DNA of 41,195 nt from JAVBNW01 sp031551255. GTDB taxonomy: Bacteria > Bacillota > Clostridia > Christensenellales > UBA1750. This document shows, piece after piece, positions 30,686-40,900 of the stretch. Position 1 is the stretch's first letter; every line of letters starts with the position of its first letter. Location of the stretch: positions 1 to 41,195 of the forward strand of contig JAVBNW010000022.1 in the NCBI GenBank assembly GCA_031551255.1, read 5' to 3'. The position numbers were made by a program, and so were the translations under genes. The notes below the pieces were generated by a model. The model was given only the letters and a program-made list of their open reading frames with translations. It was not told the DNA's origin and did no database searches.

Positions 30686-32113
30686 TTATTCGGAAGCTTC
30701 GTCTTCGGGCGCATCCGCCTTCTTCTTGCGCACCGCGGGCTTTTTGGCGGGCTTTTCCTGGCCGTCCTCAGCCTTAGATGCTTTCTTGGCGGCCTTTTTC
30801 GGCTTTTCGTCTTCTTCCTTGGGCGCGGGCTTTTCGTAAACGGCGCTGCTGCGCAAAAGCGCAAGCACCATTTCGCTCGCCGCGGCATCGCGCATATATT
30901 CCCAATCGCGCTCGGTCATGCTCTCTTTAAAGTCCGCCGTTTCGCGGCCCATATCCTTGGAAACTTTTGTGATTTCGGCTTCCACCTGCTCGTCGCTCGG
31001 CTCAAAGTTCTCCTTTTTGCGAATCGCTTCAAGCACCAGCTCGGCCTTGACGCGATCCTCCGCATCGGGGCGATACTGCTCGCGAACCTGATCGGGCGTT
31101 TGGCCGGTCATCGCCAGGAAGTTGTCGATCGTCATGCCCTGGTACATCAGGCGCATCTGGAAATCCCTGAGCATGTTATCTACCTGCGTATCGATCATCG
31201 CCTGGGGAATATCCATTTCGCTCACCGCGACCGCCGCCCGAATCAGCTCGTTATCGCTGCGGTTCTGGGCTGTGCGCTCGGCGCTCTCTTCGAGTTTGGA
31301 CCGGATGTCCGCCTTGTATTCCTCCAAGGTGTCAAACTCGGATACGTCTTTGGCAAAATCGTCGTCCAGCTCGGGCAATTCCTTCTTTTTGTTTTCGTGA
31401 AGTTTTACATGGAATACCGCTTCTTTGCCGGCCAGATCTTCAGCTCTATAGTCGGCGGGGAAGGTGACGGTAATATCGCGCTCCTCGCCGCTTTTCATGC
31501 CGATAAGCTGCTCTTCAAAGCCCGGGATGAACGTGCCCGAGCCGATGTCCAGCGGCATGCCCTCCGATGCGCCTCCCTCGAAGGCGGCGCCGTCTACCGT
31601 GCCAAGGTAATCGATGGTGGCGCGGCTGCCGTTTTCGACGGGCTCGTCCGTCTCCACCCAGCGGGCGATGCGGTCCAACGCGGTCTTTATCTGTTGATCG
31701 ACCTGCTCCTCGCTCACTTCCCAGGTAGGTTCGGTGGCCTTAAGGCCCGTATATTCGCCCAGCGTTACGTCTGGCGACACATAAACTTCAAGCGAGAACG
31801 TAAGCGGCTCGCCGCCGCCGATGTTGCCCCATTCGATGTCGGGCTGATCCACCGGCTTTAGGTCGTTTTCTTCGATCGCCTGGCGGTAGACGGTCGGAAA
31901 CAGTTCGTCGATCGCGTCCTCGTAAAAGATACCCTCGCCGTACATCCTTTCGACGACCTTGCGGGGGGCTTTTCCGCGCCGGAATCCCGGTACCTGGATT
32001 TTTCCAATATTTTTGCGATAGGCAGAGGCCATAGCCTGTTCAAACGCTTCTACGTCAATGGTAAAATCCAGCTTGACGCGGTTGGACGAGAGTTTTTCGA
32101 CGGACACACTCAT
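30686..32113 (-). CDS. tig: Trigger factor chaperone/prolyl isomerase
   Basis: Trigger factor binds the ribosome exit tunnel and shields new chains. The 475-residue protein has the ribosome-binding domain with signature GFRRGKAPRKVVERMYG (family GFRKGKAP), the FKBP-type domain (about 160-245; EEDIT-like strands after GSRATIDYLGTVDG), and the helical C-domain. The last 50 residues are unusual: alternating Lys/Ala/Glu-rich stretches (KKAAKKASKAEDGQEKPAKK), ending DAPEDEASE. ATG 32113 is chosen, after GGGAGGTACC; an in-frame upstream start lacks it. First gene of tig-clpP-clpX. Confidence 0.95.
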   Translation of the reverse strand: MSVSVEKLSSNRVKLDFTIDVEAFEQAMASAYRKNIGKIQVPGFRRGKAPRKVVERMYGEGIFYEDAIDELFPTVYRQAIEENDLKPVDQPDIEWGNIGGGEPLTFSLEVYVSPDVTLGEYTGLKATEPTWEVSEEQVDQQIKTALDRIARWVETDEPVENGSRATIDYLGTVDGAAFEGGASEGMPLDIGSGTFIPGFEEQLIGMKSGEERDITVTFPADYRAEDLAGKEAVFHVKLHENKKKELPELDDDFAKDVSEFDTLEEYKADIRSKLEESAERTAQNRSDNELIRAAVAVSEMDIPQAMIDTQVDNMLRDFQMRLMYQGMTIDNFLAMTGQTPDQVREQYRPDAEDRVKAELVLEAIRKKENFEPSDEQVEAEITKVSKDMGRETADFKESMTERDWEYMRDAAASEMVLALLRSSAVYEKPAPKEEDEKPKKAAKKASKAEDGQEKPAKKPAVRKKKADAPEDEASE

Positions 32114-32183
32114 GTGCGGGTACCTCCCAATTACAAACAAGTAGGTTCGGCAAAGCGGGCACGCCCACCTTACAATCCATAGA

Positions 32184-32212
32184 ATACTATCATAGGAAAC
32201 CTAATTTTGCAA
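32184..32212 (-). promoter_or_regulatory. Possible promoter of tig-clpP-clpX
   Basis: On the minus strand TTGCAA (32207-32212), a 17-base spacer and TAGTAT (32184-32189), about 70 bases before the tig start. No CIRCE or CtsR-type operator was noticed. Eye-based call. Confidence 0.4.
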
Positions 32213-32378
32213 TGTTTCCCGCGGTAAACGGGCTCGCTTCGACGATTTTTAACCCCCTGTTTCCTATGCGGCGTATGGAAGTAACGCCGCCGCCCCCCGT
32301 GCGGGTTTATCGGCGTGCGACCGGCAGGAAAATAGGCGCGTTGCGGCGAAAGTAAGGGCAGGATAAAGGGGGATGCGG

Positions 32379-33593
32379 ATGGATTTTTTGCGTGCGCTTG
32401 CCGGGGAGAGGTTGTTGTTTGACGGCGGCATGGGAACGATGCTGCACGCGGCGGGAATCGATGTGGGGGATTGCCCGGAGCTTTTGAACGTTACGAGCCC
32501 TGCGGTTGTGTCGGATATACACGCGCAGTATGCCAAGGCGGGCGCGCAGGCGGTGGAGACCAACTCGCTGGGGCTCAACGCCGTATCGCTTGAGCGGCAC
32601 GGGCTTGCGCAAAGGCTTGAGGAGCTTACGCGAGCCGCGGTGCGCTGCGCGCGCGAGGGGGTGGGAGACGGCGTCTTCGTCGCGCTATCCGTAGGCCCCA
32701 CCGGCGGCATGCTCGCCCCTCTTGGCGATCTTTCGTTCGAGCGGGCGTACGAGGCCTACCGCCGCCAGGTCGTCGCCGGCGCGGATGCGGGCGCGGATGT
32801 GATCTACATCGAAACTATGGCGGATATCGCCGAGGCGCGCATTGCGCTTATGGCCGCGAAGGAACACACCCGCCTTCCTGTTTGCGTGTCCTACACCTAC
32901 GAGGGCGGGCTTCGGATGCTGATGGGCGGCACGCCCGCCGGCGCGGCGGCGATTTCCGCGGCCGCGGGCGCGGATGCGATCGCCACCAACTGCTCGGGAG
33001 GGCCGGAGCAGTTGCTTGCCGTGCTCGAGGCCACGCGCGCCTCGTCCGATTTGCCGATGATCGTGCAGCCCAACGCGGGGCTGCCCAGCGTGGTGGGCGG
33101 GGTGACGCGCTTTCCTCTCGACGCCCGGGCTATGGCTCCGATGATGCTGCCCATCCTTAAGGCCGGCGCCGCGGCGATCGGCGGCTGTTGCGGCACCACG
33201 CCCGAACACATCGCCCTTTTCCGCGACGCGATGGCGGGCTTTAAAGCCCCTCCCGCTCCGGCGTGCGATCCTGCGCCGACGCTATATTCGCAGCGCGCGG
33301 GCATTGCCCTTGAGGATGCGCGAAATGCGCTCTTCGAGGTGGAGGGCGATCTTGACGCGCTGTATGACGCAGACCCCGATGCAAAGGCGGTGCTGATCGA
33401 CCTTGGCGGGCTTGTGCCGGACGCGGTTGCCGCGCTGCTTGAGGAGGCCTCCTTGATCGTGCGCGCGCCGCTGTGCTTTAAGGTTTCGTCGGATGAACAG
33501 GCGGAAGCGGCGCTGAGGCGTTACGCGGGCATAGCGGGCGTAGCGGGCGTATCTGAGCAGGTGCGCAAACGCTACGGCGCGTTGGCGCTGTAG
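32379..33593 (+). CDS. Homocysteine S-methyltransferase-domain protein
   Basis: A 404-residue protein whose first 290 residues are the Hcy-binding domain of MetH and of S-methylmethionine-dependent enzymes: LLFDGGMGTMLHAAG, ETNSLGLNA, and the zinc ligands in ATNCSGGPEQ and IGGCCGTTPEH. A further 110 residues (ALEDARNALFEVEGDLDALY onward) do not reach a full folate- or cobalamin-binding domain. In many anaerobes such short MetH forms work with separate corrinoid and folate subunits; I infer that, or an SMM-type reaction. ATG 32379 follows AAAGGGGG; ATG 32373 is too close. No corrinoid partner gene is nearby. Confidence 0.85.
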   Translation: MDFLRALAGERLLFDGGMGTMLHAAGIDVGDCPELLNVTSPAVVSDIHAQYAKAGAQAVETNSLGLNAVSLERHGLAQRLEELTRAAVRCAREGVGDGVFVALSVGPTGGMLAPLGDLSFERAYEAYRRQVVAGADAGADVIYIETMADIAEARIALMAAKEHTRLPVCVSYTYEGGLRMLMGGTPAGAAAISAAAGADAIATNCSGGPEQLLAVLEATRASSDLPMIVQPNAGLPSVVGGVTRFPLDARAMAPMMLPILKAGAAAIGGCCGTTPEHIALFRDAMAGFKAPPAPACDPAPTLYSQRAGIALEDARNALFEVEGDLDALYDADPDAKAVLIDLGGLVPDAVAALLEEASLIVRAPLCFKVSSDEQAEAALRRYAGIAGVAGVSEQVRKRYGALAL

Positions 33594-33598
33594 ACCGA

Positions 33599-34045
33599 AT
33601 GCCCATGCGGATTGTTTCGCTCGTTCAAGACGACGCGCTGTGGGAAAGCCTCGCCCAATATGCGAACGATTGCTCCTGGCGCGCCGGAAAAACGCTGGCC
33701 GGGCAAATGCGGGAAGAGGGCTTTTCCGGCTGGGAGAGGGTATTCGTCGCGCTGGATAACGGCGCGATCGCCGGCTATTGCACGCTGACCGAGCGCGATT
33801 GCATACCCGATGTTCCCTATACCCCCTATATCGGCTTTGTTTTTGTCGGCGAAGCCTATCGGGGCATGCGCCTGAGCGAAGCGCTGATCCGCTTTGCGTT
33901 GGCGTATGCGAAGGAACTGGGTTTTCAATGCGTATACCTCATCAGCGACCACGTAAACCTATACGAAAAGTACGGATTTGTTAAGGTCGACGAGAAACAG
34001 GCTCCGTGGGGCGCGATGGAGACGATTTTTATGCATTCCACGTAG
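33599..34045 (+). CDS. GNAT-family N-acetyltransferase
   Basis: A 148-residue acetyltransferase. It shows the CoA-binding region VGEAYRGMRLSEALIRFAL (motif EAYRGMRL replaces the common Q/RxxGxG/A) and the late CVYLISDHVNLYEKYGFV, which is the usual last strand-helix of the fold. ATG 33599 begins five bases after the methyltransferase stop; no good Shine-Dalgarno is seen, so translation may be coupled. Substrate unknown. Confidence 0.8.
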   Translation: MPMRIVSLVQDDALWESLAQYANDCSWRAGKTLAGQMREEGFSGWERVFVALDNGAIAGYCTLTERDCIPDVPYTPYIGFVFVGEAYRGMRLSEALIRFALAYAKELGFQCVYLISDHVNLYEKYGFVKVDEKQAPWGAMETIFMHST

Positions 34046-34088
34046 AACGGGCCGTCATTCGCGCCTTTGCACTATGTGAAGTTGCCTT

Positions 34089-34115
34089 TTGGAAACTTAT
34101 GCCTTGCGCTATATT
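34089..34115 (+). promoter_or_regulatory. Weak candidate promoter for lonB
   Basis: TTGGAA (34089-34094), a 15-base spacer and TATATT (34110-34115). Spacing is short. I could not place a sigma-F or sigma-G type promoter with confidence, although lonB is under sporulation control in Bacillus subtilis. Confidence 0.25.
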
Positions 34116-34186
34116 TGCCAATCCCGGTTCGTTTTAATTCCGCCGTGGCATACTACCTGCGAAGTTCACAGGCGGGTGATTGAACT

Positions 34187-35875
34187 ATGGATTTGTTTAC
34201 CATCATCATGCTCATCCAATTGGCGTGTACTATCGTAATGGGGCTCTACTTTTTCAGGCAGCTGCGCGCGAGCAAGGGTGCGCCCCCCACGCGCAAGGCG
34301 CAGGAATCCGGAAGGGAGCTCGACAAGCTGCGCAGGATGCGGCAGGTCAGCCTTGCGACGCCGCTTTCCGAGCGCGTCAGGCCGCGCACATTCGAGGAGA
34401 TCATAGGCCAGGAAGACGGCATCGAGGCGCTTAAGGCCGTGCTGTGCGGGCCGAACCCCCAACACGTGATTATCTACGGGCCGCCGGGCATCGGCAAGAC
34501 GTGCGCGGCCCGGCTCGTGCTGGAGGAAGCGATCAAGCAAGGGCTCTGCTTTCGGCCCGACGCGCCGTTCATCGAGGTGGATGCGACATGCGTTCGCTTT
34601 GACGAGCGTGCGATTGCCGACCCGTTGATCGGCTCCGTGCACGACCCCATCTACCAAGGCGCGGGGCCGTTGGGGCAGCAAGGGGTGCCACAGCCCAAGC
34701 CCGGCGCCGTGACCCGTGCGCATGGGGGTATTTTGTTCATCGATGAGATCGGCGAAATGCACCCGATCCAGATGAACAAGCTGCTCAAGGTGCTCGAGGA
34801 CAGGCGCGTGATGCTGGATTCCGCCTATTATACCGAAGGGGACCCGGCCATACCTAAGCATATTCACGATATTTTCAAAAACGGGCTTCCTGCGGATTTC
34901 CGCCTCGTGGGGGCTACTACGCGCAGCCCGCGCGACCTGCCGCCCGCAATACGCTCGCGCTGTATGGAAGTGTTCTTCCGGCCGCTGACTGCGGAAGAGA
35001 CCGCGAGAATCGGCCGGGGGGCGGCGCAGAATGCCGGTTTCGCGCTGGGCGATGAAGCCGCCCTCGCGGTGGGCGAGTTTTCGCAGGGCGGGCGCGACGC
35101 TGCCAACATCGTGCAGGTGGCGGCGGGGCTTGCCAGGCGCGAGCGGCGCGAGGAGATCACCGCTTCGGATATCGAATGGGTTGCGCGCGCCGGGGCGTAC
35201 GACAGGCGGCACGAGCGGGGCGTCACGGGCGGCTGCGAGGTGGGCAAGGTGAACGGCCTGGCGGTAGTGGGCTCCTTGGGGGCCGTGCTGGCCATCGAGG
35301 CGATTGCCCGGCCGGCGCGGCGCGGCGAAGGCGTGTGGCAGGTGACCGGTATTGTGGAGGAAGAAGAGCTTTCCGACGGCGCGCGCAAGATGCGCAGGCG
35401 CTCCACCGCGTCGGCAGCGGTGCAGAACGTGCGCACGGCACTTCGGCGCGCGGGCGTAGATACGGAGAGTTTCGACGTGCACATCGACTTCCCCGGCGGC
35501 ATGCCCGTGGACGGCCCTTCGGCGGGCGTCGCGATGGCGGCTGCGGCCTATTCGGCCATTCGAGGGATACCCGTGGATGGAAGCGTTGCGATGACCGGCG
35601 AGGTATCGATTCTGGGCGAGGTTCTGCCGGTGGGCGGCGTGCCTGCCAAGGCGCTCGCGGCGGGGCGTGGCGGAGCCCGGCTCGTGCTGGTGCCTCGGGA
35701 TAACTATCGAGAGGATCTTAGGGCCGAGGGCGCGCAGGTGACGGCGGTCGATACGCTTGAACAGGCTCTGGCGCTGTGCCTGGCTCCGCCCGAAGAAATC
35801 GGCGAAGGCGCAGGCCACGCGGCAGTGGCAACGAACGGCGTGTTTGCCGCGAAGGGCCCGGCGGACTGCCTGTAG
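34187..35875 (+). CDS. lonB: LonB-type ATP-dependent protease
   Basis: A 562-residue protease close to Bacillus LonB in size and layout. One N-terminal membrane helix (IIMLIQLACTIVMGLYFF), an AAA+ module with Walker A IYGPPGIGKT and Walker B GGILFIDEIGEM (flanked by a RuvB/Sigma54-like region), then a Lon peptidase domain with the catalytic Ser in DGPSAGVAMAAAA and the Lys in GGVPAKALAAGR. Unlike LonA it lacks the large N-terminal substrate-binding domain. The Shine-Dalgarno before ATG 34187 is weak (GGGTGAT). It lies near tig-clpP-clpX as in Bacillus but on the opposite strand and separated by two genes. Confidence 0.93.
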   Translation: MDLFTIIMLIQLACTIVMGLYFFRQLRASKGAPPTRKAQESGRELDKLRRMRQVSLATPLSERVRPRTFEEIIGQEDGIEALKAVLCGPNPQHVIIYGPPGIGKTCAARLVLEEAIKQGLCFRPDAPFIEVDATCVRFDERAIADPLIGSVHDPIYQGAGPLGQQGVPQPKPGAVTRAHGGILFIDEIGEMHPIQMNKLLKVLEDRRVMLDSAYYTEGDPAIPKHIHDIFKNGLPADFRLVGATTRSPRDLPPAIRSRCMEVFFRPLTAEETARIGRGAAQNAGFALGDEAALAVGEFSQGGRDAANIVQVAAGLARRERREEITASDIEWVARAGAYDRRHERGVTGGCEVGKVNGLAVVGSLGAVLAIEAIARPARRGEGVWQVTGIVEEEELSDGARKMRRRSTASAAVQNVRTALRRAGVDTESFDVHIDFPGGMPVDGPSAGVAMAAAAYSAIRGIPVDGSVAMTGEVSILGEVLPVGGVPAKALAAGRGGARLVLVPRDNYREDLRAEGAQVTAVDTLEQALALCLAPPEEIGEGAGHAAVATNGVFAAKGPADCL

Positions 35876-35898
35876 CAAATACGACGAGACGGCGACAA

Positions 35899-35933
35899 AA
35901 AGCCGCTGTGCAAATGGATTGCGCAGCGGCTTT
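35899..35933 (-). terminator. Terminator between lonB and the zinc-ribbon gene
   Basis: AAAGCCGCTGTGCAA (35899-35913) pairs with 35919-35933 over 15 positions with one G-U pair and a 5-base loop. On the minus strand the stem ends in a run of five T, a classic rho-independent form for the gene at 35966-36439. It may work for lonB as well. Confidence 0.75.
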
Positions 35934-35965
35934 CATCATGACCGCGTAAAACGATTCCGAAAGGA

Positions 35966-36439
35966 TTATTTGAGAATCGTTATCTTGCCGATCAGCGGCA
36001 ACGGCTTCATGTGGCCACCGGCGGCATTGACGATGCCCATGATCGCCAGCACGATCCAGAAAATCCACTCGAAGCTTAAAATGAGGATCAGGATCCAACC
36101 GATAACCGGGATAAACGCAAGAATAAACGACAGGATGGCGTAGGCGACCCAGTAAGCGACCTGCGAGATGGCCAGCACGAGCCCTTGGTTTGCGTGAAAG
36201 CGGGCAAACGGAGAATCCTTGGCGGCGAAGATGGGCACGAGCACCAGTATGCCCAGATAGGCCAGAATACCCATAGCCTTGTTGTTCGCGGCATCCTGCT
36301 CGGGCGTTGCGGCGTAGGCGCCGCCTGCGGGTTGCTGAAAATTCGGGTTGGCCGCCCCCGTCGCAGCCTGAGTACCGCAGGAAGGGCAAAATTGGACGTC
36401 GTCGCCGATCTGGGCGCCGCATTTTGGACAATAAGCCAT
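35966..36439 (-). CDS. Zinc-ribbon DUF4870 membrane protein
   Basis: A 157-residue membrane protein. The N-terminus carries a zinc ribbon, YCPKCGAQIGDDVQFCPSCG, then a Gln/Pro/Ala-rich linker, then the DUF4870 helices: GILAYLGILVLVPIFAAK, FHANQGLVLAISQVAYWVAY, LSFILAFIPVIGWILILIL and a final segment near 130-145. The NNKAMGILAYLGIL and FHANQGL motifs are diagnostic. Function is unknown; the family is common in Firmicutes. The start is ATG 36439, behind GGAGAGTAGGGGG; an upstream in-frame codon adds no conserved sequence. An extended -10 promoter and a good terminator bracket it as a single-gene unit. Confidence 0.88.
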   Translation of the reverse strand: MAYCPKCGAQIGDDVQFCPSCGTQAATGAANPNFQQPAGGAYAATPEQDAANNKAMGILAYLGILVLVPIFAAKDSPFARFHANQGLVLAISQVAYWVAYAILSFILAFIPVIGWILILILSFEWIFWIVLAIMGIVNAAGGHMKPLPLIGKITILK

Positions 36440-36476
36440 AAAAATCCCCCTACTCTCCTGTATATTCTTTCCGTTT

Positions 36477-36485
36477 AGTATAGCA
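36477..36485 (-). promoter_or_regulatory. Extended -10 promoter for the zinc-ribbon gene
   Basis: The minus strand reads TGCTATACT, an extended -10 of good quality. The -35 is poorly defined (TTGCAT lies 20 bases upstream). It is about 38 bases before the ATG at 36439. Confidence 0.5.
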
Positions 36486-36569
36486 GAAGCATAGGGGGCT
36501 GTATGCAATTTTTTCCGTTTTTGTCATACTTTTTCGAAAAAACTATGTGCTACGGCAAAAGGTAGAGGG

Positions 36570-37853
36570 CTATACGCCTAAAATTCTCGCCGGATTGTCA
36601 CACAGCACCGCTTTGGCGACCGCAAGCGCGCGGTCGGTCGACATCTCGCCCGCGAGTACCTTGCGGGAAAGCGTCTTGCAGACGTTCTCCCTCGCCAGCG
36701 CTTGGTGCCCGTATACGCCGTCGACAAAGCAATAGTCGCCGCCGAACGCGCTGATTTTGCTAAACGGCACCGCGTCGAGCCACTCGTCCAGCGCCAGCAT
36801 GCACGCGCGCGGCGAGATGATGTGCCCCCAGCACATATCGATATACGCGTTGGCAAAGTTTTTGCACAGCGCGCCCAGCTCGCCCATGAAAGGGTAGGAG
36901 CAGTGGAAAAGATCGAACCTTACGCCGGTATAATCGAGCAGCAGGTTCGTCAAAAGCAGCGGATTGCTGTTGGCGAGTATATTGCCGTTGCCCTCTTGAA
37001 GGCCCGTGTGGAACTGCACGGCCAGGCCTTTTTTCTCGGCGATTCTGAGAATGTGGTGCATCATGAAGTTTTCAAAATCCGCGCCGGGATGCAGGCGGAG
37101 CATGTCCCAATACGTAAGGTTGCGTTCGCTACGTATTGAGTTCCAGCCCGCCTCGGCCTGTGCAAACGTCGCGCGCGAAAAGTGTAACGAGCGGTCGTAG
37201 GCGATCGCGCACTTGAGGCATGCCACCCCATCGGCTATGGCGTTCTCGATGGCTGCCTCGCAGATATCCAGCCAATCGTTTAGCGAGCGGGGGCGAACGC
37301 CTGCCTGCCCTGCCAGGCGGTCGATATCCTTAAGTGAAGAGGGGGAAACCATGCCGCCGATGTTGTACGCTACGCGGAAAAAGTCGGGGTCCGCCTTTGT
37401 TTCGCCCCATATATCCGCCACGCTTACGCGGATGTGCGAAAGATCCTTCAGCACCCGGCGGTAATGGCTGCCCTTTTTGCGCGCGGCGAGAAAAGCGTCG
37501 TTAAGCTTTTCGACGGTTTCGCCCCGTACGCCGTCGATACCGTAAATGCCCTGCGCCGCGAGATCCAGCGCGCGCCCGTAGCCCGTCAGGCGGCATGCCT
37601 CCCAATACGGCTCGACCAGTTTCCAGCGCTCCGCAATCGGGCGGGAGGCGTCCCTTACAGTCGCAAGATTCGCCTGCGAAAGCCCTGCGCTGACAAGATC
37701 GCAGCTGAAGTAGTGGATCAGGTATTCCGTCAAAACATCGTTCCCGGCATCTTGCCGGTCTTCAAAAGGAGGCAGGTGTTCGTGGGTGTCGACGATTTCC
37801 AAAGCGGAGATCGCCTCGCTCAGTTCGGGGATTTGCGTGCGGTAATCCGTCAT
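36570..37853 (-). CDS. Amidohydrolase-family protein (uronate isomerase/amidohydrolase-2 like)
   Basis: A 427-residue metal-dependent hydrolase of the amidohydrolase superfamily. The first metal motif is VDTHEHLPPFEDRQD (H-x-H in TxHEH), with later His in AVQFHTGLQEG and RFDLFHCSYPF, and a late Asp in SAFGGDYCFVDG. GVACLKCAIAYDR may supply the metal-bridging Lys. The large insertion (about 60-200) recalls the glucuronate isomerase branch. The last 50 residues are typical (ALAVAKAVLCDNPARILGV). The substrate cannot be deduced; no sugar gene is adjacent. ATG 37853 has a weak Shine-Dalgarno (GCGAGGTAG). Confidence 0.8.
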   Translation of the reverse strand: MTDYRTQIPELSEAISALEIVDTHEHLPPFEDRQDAGNDVLTEYLIHYFSCDLVSAGLSQANLATVRDASRPIAERWKLVEPYWEACRLTGYGRALDLAAQGIYGIDGVRGETVEKLNDAFLAARKKGSHYRRVLKDLSHIRVSVADIWGETKADPDFFRVAYNIGGMVSPSSLKDIDRLAGQAGVRPRSLNDWLDICEAAIENAIADGVACLKCAIAYDRSLHFSRATFAQAEAGWNSIRSERNLTYWDMLRLHPGADFENFMMHHILRIAEKKGLAVQFHTGLQEGNGNILANSNPLLLTNLLLDYTGVRFDLFHCSYPFMGELGALCKNFANAYIDMCWGHIISPRACMLALDEWLDAVPFSKISAFGGDYCFVDGVYGHQALARENVCKTLSRKVLAGEMSTDRALAVAKAVLCDNPARILGV

Positions 37854-37910
37854 GTGCTACCTCGCTTTCCTGTCGGTGGGTTGCGGCGGGTTGATAAGCG
37901 GGGGCTTTGC

Positions 37911-40900
37911 CTACGATACCTCCACCGCCTCGCCGGTTTCGAAAAGATAAACCAATTTTTTCGAGACATCGCGGCCCGTCAGCGCCTCCAACGCACGGGC
38001 GTAGCTGTGAAGCTGTGAGCCGTGCCGATCGCGTACCTTAGCAGGGTCCAATGCGTGGCGATCCGTCTTGTAGTCGATCAGCACCCAGCGCCCCGCTGTA
38101 TCGACAAAGCACAGGTCGATGATGCCCTGCATCAGCCGCACGGCCTCGCCGTCGTCTACCCTCAGATTAAACGGCTGTTCGCGCAAGAGCTCGGGCGAGG
38201 CAAGCGCTTCTTGCCCAAGCGGACTGTGCAAAAACTGTGTGATCGCGCCCGGGCGGATGCCTTCGGCCTGTGCGGAAGTAAGCAGCAAATCCTTTATCAT
38301 GCGGGCGATCTGATCATCCACCTGCGCGCGCAGGGCGGTCATATCAAGCCCGCGCAAAGCGGCAAAATCCAGCGCGCGCAGCGCCGCGTGCATCGCGAGG
38401 CCGCGTTGCGCCGCGGGGCTTTCCCGCCGGTCTTCTAAGAACCGGGGCAGCGCGGGGGGGAGTTGCCCCGCGCCCGCGCCTTTGCGGGCCGCGGCGGTGA
38501 CAGATGTCTTCTGCGGAAGGTCGGAGCCGCTCGCGGCCGGGCGGTAGCCGAGCCGTGCGGCGAGCGGCGCAGGCACGTTCCGGCCCGCAAGCGCGTCCTG
38601 CGCAAGCAATGTCTGCGAAAGGCTGTCGAATTGCTCGATGTGGGGAAACTCTTCCCCCCCGCCCGTGATGCGCACGCGGTAGCGCGCGGCATGCGCGGCG
38701 GCGGCGGGCGGGCAGTCCATCAGCGCGCGCAAGGGCTCGCCGTCAGGATGCCTAATAAGCGCCGGGCCGATCAGATCCATCAGCGTGCGCGCCTCGTAAA
38801 GCCCATCGCCCATGGCGCTCCAGCGCTGGGCGGCCTTTTGCGCGGAGGGAACGGCGGCGGTGAGCACGAGCTTTTGCTTGGGGCGGGTCATCAGCACGTA
38901 TAGCACGCGCGCCTCCTCGTTTGCGTTTTCCCGCTCGATGGCCACGGCCAGCGCATCCTGCGCCGCGGTGCGCGCGCGCAGCGAAACCTTCTCATCCACC
39001 CACTGCGTAGCGATGCCGTAGCGCCCGCTAAGCAGCAGCGGGCGGCGCGCGTCGATCTGATTGATGCGCCGGCCGAGCCCGCATCCGATCACCACGGGGA
39101 ATTCAAGGCCTTTGGATTTATGCACGCTCATGATGCGCACCGCGTCCTGATCCTCCGCGGGGATGCGCGCGGCATCGCCGTCCCCGCCGGTTCTCTCCAT
39201 CAGCGAAACCGCATCGAGAAACTCTCCCAGCGAAGCGCCCGGCATGCGTACGGCCAGCGCCGTAAGCGCGCGCAGGTTCTTCACCCGCAAAGCGCCTCTG
39301 GGCTTTAGCGCGCTGGTCCTTTCGTGGCGGGTTTCTTCTAAAACCATGGCCAAAAAATCGGCCAGAGGCAGCGCGCGCGAGCCTTCGCGCCACGCTAGCA
39401 GCCTGTTAAGAAATGCTTTGTTTTTTTCAGACAAGGGCGTATCCCCCTGCGCGCATAAGAACGCGGCGGCGGCAAACGGCGCCTTCGGATCGCACAATCG
39501 CACCCGGGCCAACTCTTCGGGTGTAAACGCTCCGAACATACGCATAGCACCGAGCAGGGGCACATCCCTTCTGCGGTTGTCGATCGAGCGCAGCAAGTCG
39601 AGAAAACAGCGCACCTCCGGCGCGGACAACAAGGCCCCGCCCGCATCCACGTTGGCGGCGATGCCCCGGGCCTCCAGCGCCGCGCGAAACAGCTCTGCCG
39701 GGCCGGAGACCGTGCGCATGAGGATAGCGATATCCCGTGCGCGCACCGGCTCGCCATCTTCGCTCAGCGTCTGCCCGATAAGGGCCTGGGCAAGGCGTGC
39801 AACTTCGTTTGCCTCCAGTTCGGCATCGCTCCATGTGACAAGGGCTTCTTCGGCCTCGCCGCTCTCTTGATCGCGGGGGTTGCCTTCGTGCTCCTCTGCC
39901 TGAGGCCTCTCGAGCAGCACGACATCGACGGGCGGGCCTATTTCGCCGCGCCGGCCGGGGTACAGCGCGGCGCTCTCGTCGTAGATAATCTCGCTACCGG
40001 CCGCCATCGCGCGCGCAAAGACGTGGTTGACGGCGTGAAGCACCGCGGGCGCGCTGCGAAAGTTCAGGTTCAGGTCGATGCGCCGCCCGCCGTCGCCGCG
40101 CCCGTATCGCTGCTGTTTATCGAGGAAGATCGTAGGGTCGGCCATGCGGAAGCGGTAGATCGATTGCTTGACGTCGCCCACCATAAACCGGTTGTCCGCG
40201 CGGGCGATCGCCGAAAGTACGGCTTCCTGCACTGCGTTTGCGTCTTGGTATTCGTCTACAAGAATGAAATCGAAGCGCGACCTAAGCGCCTCGGCCGCGC
40301 GGCCATCGCTCAGCGCGCATAGCGCGCGGTGCTCAAGATCGGAATAGTCGAGCCGCCCGGCATCCACGCGCATGCGTTCATACCGCGCAAGAAAGTCAAG
40401 ACTGACGCGCATGAGGGCCTCAAGCGGCTTGCGCATCGAGCGCATCCTATCTACATTTCGCGCATCCGGCCCGCCGATGGAGCGCGCCTTTAGGGCGAGA
40501 TCCTTCGCCTCGTCCCTAAGGGCCTTGGCGGCTTCTTTTAACGCCTCGTCCGGCGCCTTTTTAGAGGAAAGGCGCTCAAACTCCGCCCGTTCGCCGCGCC
40601 CAAGCGCCGCGATTGTGGTAAGGTCGCCTTCCAATACGGGCGCGTAGTGCGAAGGGCCCTTAGGCATGCGCGCGATTTCCAGCGCGCGCATAAGGCGACC
40701 CGCCGCGGCGCTATAAAGCGTCTCTCTATGGAGGGATAGCGGCTGGGTGTACGACGAGGACGCAAAATCGTCGAGCATGGCTGCGTACTGTGAAAGCGCG
40801 CGTTCCGCCCAAGCGGCAGGGTCGACTTGGTTGAGCAAAAATGTGGACGTATCGCCGATCAACCGCTCATACTGATAATCTTTCCCCAGCCTTGAGAGCG

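Noticed and set aside
34166..35878. A 570-codon minus-strand frame opposite lonB
   Set aside because: Same reason: it mirrors a certain gene with clear catalytic motifs, and its composition is that of an antisense shadow.
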